From the NCBI GenBank assembly GCA_900315575.1, contig OMZR01000027.1:1-34074 (forward strand): a stretch of DNA of 34,074 bases, read 5' to 3'. Made by a program: the position numbers and the translations under genes. Shown piece after piece: positions 6,774 through 13,909 of this stretch (its first letter is position 1; every line of letters begins with the position of its first letter). The DNA comes from an uncultured Veillonellaceae bacterium. GTDB lineage: Bacteria; Bacillota; Negativicutes; Selenomonadales; Selenomonadaceae. A model generated the notes under the pieces. That model had not been told where the DNA came from, searched no databases, and was given only the letters and a program-made list of their open reading frames with translations.

Positions 6774-7891
6774 ACCCCTGGTCTCCTCCCGCAGAGCAAC
6801 ACGTACAGCTGATCTGCAATCTTCGTGAAATCATATGCCTGTGCAGCGTATGCAGCAGCATGACGGCCAAAAGATGCGAGCTGTCCCGAATCGCCGCAGA
6901 TCTCCGCAAGAACCTCGGCGAATGCTTCTACATCTCCGACGGGAAAATGCATGCCGCACCGCCCGCTGTCGATGATGTCTTCCCAGGCATCGATGTCCGA
7001 TGTCACCATGGCACAGCCATGCACGAGCGCTTCGGCTACGACGTTCGGCGTGCCGCCCTCATAGAGCGACGTGAGCGCAAATACTTTCGCGCGACGGTAG
7101 CGTTGGTAAAGCTCCGCCTTGTCAAAGACCGGCCCTGCAATCTCGATGCACTGACGCATCGCTGGATGGCGCATGAAGACCTCCTCCAGCCAGGCACGGA
7201 ACGGCTCTGTGACGCTGCCGACAAGCTCGAGGCGCCAGCCATCCAGCCCGCCACGCTCCGCAGCTGCCACAAATCCACGGACCAGCGTCTCCGTCTGCTT
7301 CTGCGGCGTGCCGAGGCGGCCGACCGTGAGAATGACGTCCTCCTTTGCAGCGAAGTCGGCATCCGTCATCGGACGGAACGCCCCTGTGTAATCATAGAAC
7401 CCATTCGGCAGGTAGTCGATGATGACAGGCCATGTCTGCCCGAGATAACACTGCATGCGATGACAGCTCGCACCAATCACATCGCACGACGCCAGGAATG
7501 CCCGCGCTTCAGGCGTGCTCCAGTCGAGACGGCTCTCGTAATAAATGTTCGGATCGAGCTCAAGATAGATTTTCCCCTCCGGCCGCACGGCGCGATAATG
7601 CTCCACCACGGGGAAATAGCCCGGCATGAAGCCGTGCAGGCACAGGACATCGATGTCCGCCGCATGCGCATCGAGATACGCATCCGCCGTCGCCACGCGA
7701 TCATCCGCGAGAAAATCCATCCGGAGCCCCGGCACATAGCGCAGACTCGGATACGTTTCCGCTGTGCGCACCCCGACCATGACTGCCTCCCAACCATACT
7801 TTTTATGAAAAAGCCAGGGCAGCAGGCCGCAATTCTTCGTGATCTGCTGGTCGTTCCAGCCGCCCGGCGCGAGTGCATAAATGCCCGGCAT
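6770..7891 (-). CDS. GT4-family glycosyltransferase
   Basis: A 373-residue GT-B enzyme. The C-terminal half has the GT4 layout: a DVILTVGRLGTPQKQTETLV strand after the linker, then AKVFALTSLYEGGTPNVVAE, where the EGGTPNVVAEALVHG motif contacts the nucleotide-sugar, and CAMVTSDI. The N-terminal half is more divergent (GGWNDQQITKNCGLLPWLFH, then LCLHGFMPGYFPV). The ATG at 7891 is preferred over the ATG at 7918 because AAAGGAGG lies 9 nt upstream of it. It follows the alpha/beta hydrolase and overlaps the unknown protein. Sugar donor and acceptor cannot be told; a role in surface polysaccharide or flagellin glycosylation is inference. Confidence 0.85.
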   Translation of the reverse strand: MPGIYALAPGGWNDQQITKNCGLLPWLFHKKYGWEAVMVGVRTAETYPSLRYVPGLRMDFLADDRVATADAYLDAHAADIDVLCLHGFMPGYFPVVEHYRAVRPEGKIYLELDPNIYYESRLDWSTPEARAFLASCDVIGASCHRMQCYLGQTWPVIIDYLPNGFYDYTGAFRPMTDADFAAKEDVILTVGRLGTPQKQTETLVRGFVAAAERGGLDGWRLELVGSVTEPFRAWLEEVFMRHPAMRQCIEIAGPVFDKAELYQRYRRAKVFALTSLYEGGTPNVVAEALVHGCAMVTSDIDAWEDIIDSGRCGMHFPVGDVEAFAEVLAEICGDSGQLASFGRHAAAYAAQAYDFTKIADQLYVLLCGRRPGV

Positions 7892-7914
7892 CCCAGCCGC
7901 CTCCTTTCCCCGTC

Positions 7915-8679
7915 TCAACTTTCCGGCGCAAAGAACTCGATGATGGTATGGATCGCAAAGTCCATGAGCTTCGGGTCGCGGAAGGGATGGTCGGCGCCTT
8001 CGACAGGGACGAACGTGATGACGTTGTTTTCGGCGAAGGCTCTGGAATCCTCGATGGGCACGGTCATATCGGCCGTGCCGTGGAGGATCATCATGTCGTC
8101 GGCCCAGTCGAAGTATTCGTATTTCCGCACATCGCTCTTCGCGAGATCGTCAAAGAGCTGCTTGTCGACCTTCATCTTGCGCTCCATGCCGATCATGACA
8201 TCCTTGCCCTTCTCGATTTTCGTCCAGTCGTCAGCAGAGACGTTCGCCTTCATGAGGTCGTACATGCGGATGCCGGGGCAGCGAAGTGCGATCCTCCTGA
8301 ATGGGTTGCCGAGCTCTGCGATGTATTTGAGCGTCAGGTAGCCGCCGAAACTCACGGAATAGATGAAGATGTCCTGCGCTTGCAGAGCATTTTTTGCATG
8401 GCCCACAACAAGCGTCAGGTATTCCATGCACTCGGAGAGCACGAGCTTCTTGCGCGCGTCCTGTCCGTGGCACGGCCAGTCAAAGGCGATGACAGCGTCC
8501 GTCTTGTACTTCGCCGTCTCCTTCTCGGCAAATTTTGCGATATTTGCGCGGTCCTTGCTGCCGCCGTAGCCGTGCGTGCAGATGACGACGCGTTGGTATA
8601 TGCGCGCGTCTTTATGCGCGAACAGCTTGCAGCGGACGCTGCAGCCGTCCTCATTGATGTCGAAATGTTTTTCTACCAA
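7915..8679 (-). CDS. Alpha/beta hydrolase, serine aminopeptidase/lipase-like
   Basis: About 254 residues of alpha/beta-hydrolase fold: oxyanion region ICTHGYGGSKD, nucleophile elbow YSVSFGGYL (Ser in SxSxGG form), acidic residue in LHGTADMTVPIEDS and catalytic His in VEGADHPFRDP. Members cleave esters or peptides of small molecules; the substrate is unknown. No ATG fits a ribosome site: AAAGGA at about 8694-8689 is best placed for a TTG at 8679 (or GTG at 8676), so I prefer this start to the upstream ATG at 8718. It is the first gene of a three-gene minus-strand operon with the glycosyltransferase. Confidence 0.8.
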   Translation of the reverse strand: MVEKHFDINEDGCSVRCKLFAHKDARIYQRVVICTHGYGGSKDRANIAKFAEKETAKYKTDAVIAFDWPCHGQDARKKLVLSECMEYLTLVVGHAKNALQAQDIFIYSVSFGGYLTLKYIAELGNPFRRIALRCPGIRMYDLMKANVSADDWTKIEKGKDVMIGMERKMKVDKQLFDDLAKSDVRKYEYFDWADDMMILHGTADMTVPIEDSRAFAENNVITFVPVEGADHPFRDPKLMDFAIHTIIEFFAPES

Positions 8680-8736
8680 GGGAATCCATCCTTTCACGAC
8701 AAAAGGCAGGCCTGTCAAAGGTCTGCCCTTTTTGAT

Positions 8737-8901
8737 TCAATTATCCTGCTCCATTTCTTCTGCCGCAATCAGATCATCGCGCAGCCCGCGCATCGCGCGG
8801 CGGGCAATCGCAATCGGGCAGTCGGGGGAACAGATCTGGCAATGGCCGCAGCACGCCTCGATGGCGTCGAGCGCGGCCTGGACTTTTTCTTTCTGAAGCA
8901 T
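8737..8901 (-). CDS. Small Cys-rich protein, possible metal or Fe-S site
   Basis: A 54-residue protein with a central cluster EACCGHCQICSPDCPIA: Cys at 17, 18, 21, 24 and 28, plus H20. The C17/18-x2-C21-x2-C24-x3-C28-P spacing recalls half of a bacterial-type ferredoxin cluster (CxxCxxCxxxCP), though only one such motif is present. The flanks are helical, and the end is acidic (AAEEMEQDN). It starts 14 nt after the NhaC stop and was probably co-transcribed with it. I cannot assign a function. It is followed by a short hairpin-forming segment near 8704-8730 that could terminate transcription. Confidence 0.65.
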   Translation of the reverse strand: MLQKEKVQAALDAIEACCGHCQICSPDCPIAIARRAMRGLRDDLIAAEEMEQDN

Positions 8902-8915
8902 GATGGTTCACTTTC

Positions 8916-10443
8916 TCATTTATCCACCACCGGCACTTTGGCGCGGATGCCGAGCATGACGACGACGAGGCAGCCGAAGGCCGTCGCGAGGCCGAGCCAG
9001 CCGTTCTGCGTGAGGCCGTCGACGATGTAGCCCACGAGGCAGCAGACGGCCACGGTCAGGACATACGGCAGCTGCGTGCTGACGTGGTCGAGATGATGGC
9101 ACTGCGCACCGGCCGAAGCAAGAATCGTCGTATCGGAAATTGGCGAGGCATGGTCGCCGCCGACCGCGCCCGAAAGCGTCGCGGCCACGCAGAGCGTCAG
9201 CAGGCTCGCATTGTCCGTGCCGACGACGGCGAGCGCAATCGGAATCAGGATGCCGAACGTGCCCCAGCTCGTACCGGTCGCGAACGCGAGGCCGATGGCG
9301 ACGAGGAAGAAAATCGGCGGCAGCAGCGTCATGATGGACGCATTCGCGCTGACAATCGCGCCGACATAGCCGCCGAGGTCGAGATATTTGTCGGAGCAGA
9401 TGCCCGAGAGCGTCCACGCAAGGCAGAGGATGAAGATGGCGGGAACCATGGCCTTGAAGCCTTTCGTGAAGCACGCGCAGAACTGGCCGAACGTGATGAC
9501 GCGGCGCGGCAGATAGAGAAGGCCCGTGAAGACGAATGCGGTGAACGAGCCCATGACGAGCGATTTCGCCGAATCGCAGTTCGCGAACGCATCGGCGACG
9601 GATTTGCCGTCGTGGATGCCGCCCGTGTAGAGCATGCCGTAGACGCAGGCCGCAATCAGCACGACGAGCGGCAGCAGGAGGTCGAGAATCTTGCCGTTGC
9701 CCGCGCCGAGGACTTTCTCGCTTTCCTCTTCCTCTTCATCGGCGTCCTGATACTCGGGCGGGATGAAGAAGTGCTCGGCGTTCTCCTGCACGGAGCGCCC
9801 CATCGTCGCGTAGTCGCGCCCCGTCCAGATGATGAAGATCATGAAGACGAGCGTGCACCACGCGTAAAGATTGAACGGAATCGTCTGCAAGAACAGCGTG
9901 AAGCCATCAATCGTCGCGTCTTCCGGCAGCGAAGAGCCGACAGCCGCCGCCCAGCTCGAGACCGGCGCGATGATGCAGACCGGCGCCGCCGTCGCATCGA
10001 TGATGTAGGCGAGCTTCGTGCGCGCGATCTTGAACTTGTCCGTGACGGGGCGCATGACCGTGCCGACCGTCAGGCAGTTGAAATAGTCGTCGATGAAGAT
10101 GACGATGCCGAGTGCCGAGGAGCGCCGTCAGAAGCGAGGCGCTGCGCTTGCCGTGGATGGCCTGCGCCGCCCAGGCACCATAGGCGCGCGTCGCGCCCGA
10201 CCGCGTGATGGCCGCGACGAGGATGCCGAGGATGACGAGGAAGACAAGGATGTTGACGTTGCCGCCGACCTTGTCCTCCATGACGGCGAACATCGTGAGG
10301 ATGGACTCCAGGAGATTGCCGCCCGTAAAGAGCAGTGCGCCCGAAAAGATGCCGATGATCAGCGACATGTAGACTTCCTTCGTCCAGAGCGCGAGGACGA
10401 TGGTGATGACCGGAGGCAAGATGGACCAGACCGTTTGTGCCAT
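8916..10443 (-). pseudogene. nhaC: NhaC-family Na+/H+ antiporter, frameshifted by a 7-bp duplication
   Basis: Frame one, from ATG 10443, reads MAQTVWSILPPVITIVLALW and SLIIGIFSGALLFTGGN, up to SASLLTALLG. Frame two continues IVIFIDDYFNCLTVGTVMRP through many hydrophobic segments, including GLAFATGTSWGTFGILIPIA and GGDHASPISDTTILASAG, typical NhaC motifs. The break is a perfect tandem duplication of 7 bp (10106-10119). Removing one copy restores a single frame of exactly 507 codons, the normal length for the family. The acidic insertion DADEEEEESE lies in a cytoplasmic loop. NhaC antiporters exchange Na+ for protons across the membrane. As assembled, the gene is interrupted; a slippage event or assembly error are both possible. 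Confidence 0.9.
10106..10119. repeat. 7-bp tandem duplication in nhaC
   Basis: TGCCGAG occurs twice in direct succession (10106-10112 and 10113-10119). One copy is exactly the excess that breaks the antiporter reading frame. Confidence 0.95.
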
Positions 10444-10472
10444 TGATGATTCCCACTTTCCATATACAAAAT

Positions 10473-10497
10473 GACAGGCGTCTGAAAAACGCCTGTC
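10473..10497. promoter_or_regulatory. Hairpin in the nhaC leader
   Basis: GACAGGCGT / ACGCCTGTC form a perfect 9-bp stem with a 7-nt loop, 30 nt before the nhaC start. The loop side reads TTTTC on the minus strand, and ATTTTG follows the stem, so it may be a weak terminator of the upstream gene or a leader attenuator. The string ACGCCTGTCCC recurs at 10560-10570, overlapping the 3' end of the acyltransferase gene. Confidence 0.55.
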
Positions 10498-10501
10498 CCT
10501 A

Positions 10502-10525
10502 TTGTATAACAAGGTTGTTATACAA
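10502..10525. promoter_or_regulatory. Palindromic operator overlapping a probable nhaC promoter
   Basis: TTGTATAAC / GTTATACAA is a perfect 9-bp inverted repeat with a 6-bp centre. On the minus strand it contains TATACAAT, a plausible -10 element, with TTGCTT 15 bp upstream. The symmetry suits a dimeric repressor of nhaC. Confidence 0.55.
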
Positions 10526-10555
10526 GCAACGCTTTTTATGTATGTATACAGAATT

Positions 10556-11702
10556 TCAAACGCCTGTCCCGTGATTCATCGCTTCCCGTTGCCAAGAAAT
10601 CCCTTCCCGAAGGACGCGCGCGGGATTTCCTGCGATCGTGCAGTGCGGAGGGAACGGCTTCGTCACGACGGACGAAGCGCCGACGACGCTGCCCTCGCCT
10701 AAATGAGCGCCTGGCAAAAGCGTCGAACCGATGCCGATCCAGACATGACCCTCTGTGTGGATTGCTGCGCGGTTCGTGAGCAACCTTCCCGTTTTTTGAT
10801 CCAGCAACTCATGATTGCCAACCGCCATTTTTATAAAAAGGGACAACATATTATCGTTGCCTAAATGGATTTCACCACCAGCTGTCGCGCTGAACCACCC
10901 ATTTTCTCCGATGGTTGTTTCTTCTCCCAGAAACAACACGCCCCGCTCCGAAGCTCCCATGATATTCCTACTAGAAACTTCCACGTCATCCATGAAACGG
11001 ACAGAACCCTCTTGCGACGAACAGAAATTGGTGAACGCCCCTAAATGAACACGATCTCCAAAAATCATGCTGCTATTTTTCTCGCTCACGATATAGCACT
11101 GTTCTCCTACGATGCCCTCCACTCCGATATTCAGTACGGAGGTTTCATCTGCGAACACATGCGCCCGCTTGTCGAGGAACGTATCCTTGCCAATCCGAAT
11201 CGTCGAGTGGTCGCTTGCCAAGATCACCACGTCCGAAGAAACCTCGACACCTTCTTCGATGATGATTTCCGACGTCTCGTCCGCAAAAATTTCCGCATCT
11301 TCTGCGACGAGTTCCGGCGAAGCAATCTGCACGCGATCGGTCAAAATATCTTGCATCGGGAACGCATCATACATGTTCGGCGAAAGCGTGACGGCCGTGG
11401 AAATCTCATATGCCCGCAACGCTTTCACGATCGCGCGCAGAACTTTGAGACCACTCACCGCCACAAGGACGACATCAAACGTCTCTGCCGCATGCTGCTC
11501 GATGCGCCAGACGGGATGGCCTTCGACGGTTTCGGGATTTTCATAGCGCTCCGAGACGAGGAATGCTGTGACCGTTACACCATGACGTTCGAGATAGAGG
11601 CAGGCGCGTTGCGCGATGGTTTTCGCGCCGTAAATGAAAACGCTTCTACCCCCCCCCGATTTTAATCAAGTCTTCACATTTTGTTGCTCGTAAAACTTCC
11701 AT
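10556..11702 (-). CDS. Hexapeptide-repeat acyltransferase, predicted phase-variable (out of frame here)
   Basis: From the ATG at 11702, with AAGGAG 9 nt upstream, translation gives MEVLRATKCEDLIKIGGG and then TAG, because of a run of nine G. With eight (or eleven) G the frame would pass into RSVFIYGAKTIAQRACLYLE and continue for 381 residues. The N-terminal domain (VFIYGAKTIA) has a Rossmann-like start, as in PglD-type proteins. The rest is a left-handed beta-helix ending HVWIGIGSTLLPGAHLGEGS, VVGASSVVTKPFPP and IAGNPARVL, the O-acetyltransferase signature. Such enzymes acetylate surface glycans. It lies 14 nt after ksgA. The ORF without its native start extends from 11464, but no ribosome site supports that start. 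Confidence 0.8.
11649..11657 (-). repeat. Homopolymeric G tract (9 G), contingency-locus type
   Basis: Nine consecutive C on the plus strand are nine G on the coding strand, 46-54 nt after the acyltransferase ATG. Such tracts change length by slipped-strand mispairing. Nine G gives an immediate stop; eight restores the full gene. Confidence 0.9.
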
Positions 11703-11715
11703 GCTCTGCTGCTCC

Positions 11716-12585
11716 TTATCCTTGTGTGAATGCGTCGGCGAGACGTCCAAACTCTTCGAGGCTCAACGTCTCACCTCTGCGTGTCGGGTCGATACCAGCG
11801 TGTTCGAGGGCGTCGCGGACGGCTTCTTTCGGGAAGCCGCCGCCTTTGAGGGCGTTGGCGAGGGTCTTGCGGCGCTGGCCAAAAGCGGCTTTGACGACGC
11901 GGAAGAAGGTCTTTTCGTCGCGCACGGCGACGGCAGGCGTCTCGCGGACGCGGCAGGCGATGACGACGCTCATGACTTCCGGCGCGGGGATGAAGGAGCG
12001 CGGCGGAACATCCAAAACAATTTCCGGCTCGGTGTAGTACTGGACGGCGACGGAAAGCGCGCCGTAGGTCTTCGAGCCGGGTTTGGCAACCATGCGCTCG
12101 GCGACTTCTTTCTGCACCATCGTCACGAGGTGCGTAATCGGCAGGTGCTGTTCGAGGAGCGCCATGAGGATCGGCGTCGTGATGTAGTACGGCAGGTTCG
12201 CTGCGACTTTGAAGGCCCCCGGCCCCATGATGGCGGGGATGTCGGTTTTGAGGATGTCGCCGGGGACGATGGTGACGTTGTCGTAGCCTTTGAGCGTCTC
12301 GGCGAGGATGGCGGGGAGCTTCTTGTCGAGCTCGACGGCCGTGACATTCGCGCCAGCTTCGGCGAGGCCCTGCGTCAGCGTGCCGATGCCCGGGCCGATT
12401 TCGAGGACGCGGTCGCCAGGCTGGATCTCGGCCGCCTCGACGATGCCGTCGACGATGCCTTTGTCAATCAAGAAATTCTGGCCGAGCTTCTTGCTCATGT
12501 GGATGCCGAAGGCTTTCAAAATGTGCAGCGTGACCTCGCGGCTCGCGATGGTCGGATGGAGCACCTGCTTTTCTTCGTCGTTCAT
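11716..12585 (-). CDS. rsmA: 16S rRNA dimethyladenosine transferase (KsgA/RsmA)
   Basis: A 289-residue enzyme that dimethylates the two adjacent adenosines in the 3' terminal helix of 16S rRNA during small-subunit assembly. Motifs: KKLGQNFLIDKGIVDGIVEA at the N-terminus, SAM-binding VLEIGPGIGTLT, acidic TAVELDKKLP, VPGDILKTD, and catalytic NLPYYITTPIL. The C-terminal domain includes PRSFIPAPEVMSVVI and FGQRRKTLANAL. Length and motifs are normal. The ATG at 12585 overlaps the rnmV stop, and this rnmV-ksgA order is conserved in Firmicutes. Confidence 0.96.
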   Translation of the reverse strand: MNDEEKQVLHPTIASREVTLHILKAFGIHMSKKLGQNFLIDKGIVDGIVEAAEIQPGDRVLEIGPGIGTLTQGLAEAGANVTAVELDKKLPAILAETLKGYDNVTIVPGDILKTDIPAIMGPGAFKVAANLPYYITTPILMALLEQHLPITHLVTMVQKEVAERMVAKPGSKTYGALSVAVQYYTEPEIVLDVPPRSFIPAPEVMSVVIACRVRETPAVAVRDEKTFFRVVKAAFGQRRKTLANALKGGGFPKEAVRDALEHAGIDPTRRGETLSLEEFGRLADAFTQG

Positions 12586-13127
12586 TCATTTCCTCCGTCA
12601 AGTGCGGCGACGGCCGCTTCGAATTCTTCGCGCGTGACGCCGTAGTGGTTGAGCCGCTTCAGAAAGGTCTTGGCATTCGCAAAGCCGAGGCCGAGCGCGG
12701 CGCCAAGAGCCGCGCGGCGCTTCGAGGCGCCTGCGCCGCCCGAGATGCCCGCGCGGATGAGGTCGGCGCCTGTGAACGTCGCGGTCGGCTCGATGTGATG
12801 CGTGCGGACTTTCGCGAGCGCCGCACGGATGGCGTCAGGCTTGGCCTGCTCGATGCCGATGTCATTGTTCGCCGTCGCATCCTCTACTGGCACGAACGCG
12901 TGCTTCGCCTCGGGGAAGCGCTTCGCGAGGAACTTGCGGATACGCTCGCCTGCGGAATCGGGGTCGGTCAGGATGATGATGCCGCGCTTCTTGTAGGCTT
13001 TCTCGATGTCGTCGAGCGTCTTCTTGTGCAGTGCAAAACCGCCCGTGATGATGCAGTCGGCGTCGACGGCCTTGTCGATAGCGACAACGTCCATCTTGCC
13101 TTCGACGACGAGGACTTCTTTTAGCAT
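12582..13127 (-). CDS. rnmV: Ribonuclease M5
   Basis: A 181-residue TOPRIM-domain protein that matures 5S rRNA. The TOPRIM motifs are VLVVEGKMDVVAI with catalytic Glu and IIILTDPDSAGERIRKFLAK with the DxD pair. The C-terminal half has the RNase M5 signature IEQAKPDAIRAALAKV, LIRAGISGGAGASKRR and LKRLNHYGVTREEFEAAV. AGGAGG lies 6 nt before the ATG at 13127. It overlaps the end of the thymidylate kinase frame by a few nt and ksgA by 4 nt, so it is embedded in a tightly packed operon. Confidence 0.95.
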   Translation of the reverse strand: MLKEVLVVEGKMDVVAIDKAVDADCIITGGFALHKKTLDDIEKAYKKRGIIILTDPDSAGERIRKFLAKRFPEAKHAFVPVEDATANNDIGIEQAKPDAIRAALAKVRTHHIEPTATFTGADLIRAGISGGAGASKRRAALGAALGLGFANAKTFLKRLNHYGVTREEFEAAVAALDGGNE

Positions 13128-13909
13128 GATGTCCCTCCTATAAAATCATTCGCACCCGCGGAAGAAACGTCATGCAGCTTGCTTTGCTGTACAGGGGACT
13201 CCCCCCACCGCTTCGCGGTCCGCCCCCCCTCTGAGAGGGGGGCTAGGGTGTGAGCGACCGCCGCATACACTTCGGCGTGGATTTCTTCGATGCCTCTCGG
13301 CTGCCCGTTTTCGCTGCATTTCACGGTCTTCCAGCTGTATTTTTTTGCGAGGCCCAAATAGGCCGCATGGCATTTGGCGAGATAGGCTTTGTCTTTCTCG
13401 TGGATGTCTTCTTTCGCGCCCGTTTCTTTGGCGCGCGCGGCGATGAGCTGGTTCGCGACCTCAGGATCCATATCGAGGAAGACGACGGCGTCGGGGATGG
13501 GGAGGCCCATTTTGACGAATTCGAGATCCCAGAGCCAGGCGAGGAATTCTTCGCGCTCTTTTTCGTCCTCGATTTTCACGGCCTGGTGCACCATGTTCGA
13601 CGTCGTGTAGCGGTCGGCGAGGATGATGTCGCCGGCTTCGTACCATGCTTTCCACTTCGTGCGGTACGAGGCGTAGCGGTCGACGGCGAAGAACGTCGAT
13701 GCCGCGTAGGCGTTGACGTCGTCGGCATGGCCGCCGAACTTGCCCGAGAGGTACATGCGCACGAGCGCCGAGGAATCAGATGCATAGTCGGGGAATTCGA
13801 CGCGGTGCACGGTGCGGCCGTCGCGGACGAGGTGGTCATAGAGTGCCTTCGTCTGCGTCGCCTTGCCGCTGCCGTCGCCGGCCTCGATGATGATGAGCTT
13901 GCCTTTCAC
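13121..13909 (-). CDS. tmk: Thymidylate kinase, probable own GTG start, repeat-derived C-terminal tail
   Basis: About 262 residues. The P-loop reads EAGDGSGKATQT, followed by DRYASYR and the lid/substrate region ILADRYTTSNMVHQAV, VVFLDMDPEV and ETGAKEDIHE. It phosphorylates dTMP to dTDP and belongs to the longer thymidylate-kinase-like group. GTG at 13909 is preceded by AAGGAG with 8-nt spacing, so an independent start is well supported although the frame is also open upstream into the decarboxylase. The usual protein should end near YAAVAHTL; the last 40 or so residues (APLSEGGRTAKRWGES and beyond) are encoded by a GC-rich repeat at 13188-13243 and beyond, and look like an acquired tail. Confidence 0.85.
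   Translation of the reverse strand: MKGKLIIIEAGDGSGKATQTKALYDHLVRDGRTVHRVEFPDYASDSSALVRMYLSGKFGGHADDVNAYAASTFFAVDRYASYRTKWKAWYEAGDIILADRYTTSNMVHQAVKIEDEKEREEFLAWLWDLEFVKMGLPIPDAVVFLDMDPEVANQLIAARAKETGAKEDIHEKDKAYLAKCHAAYLGLAKKYSWKTVKCSENGQPRGIEEIHAEVYAAVAHTLAPLSEGGRTAKRWGESPVQQSKLHDVSSAGANDFIGGTSC

Noticed and set aside
6389..8341. 650-codon plus-strand frame across the glycosyltransferase operon
   Set aside because: No motifs, no start signal, and it crosses three supported minus-strand genes.
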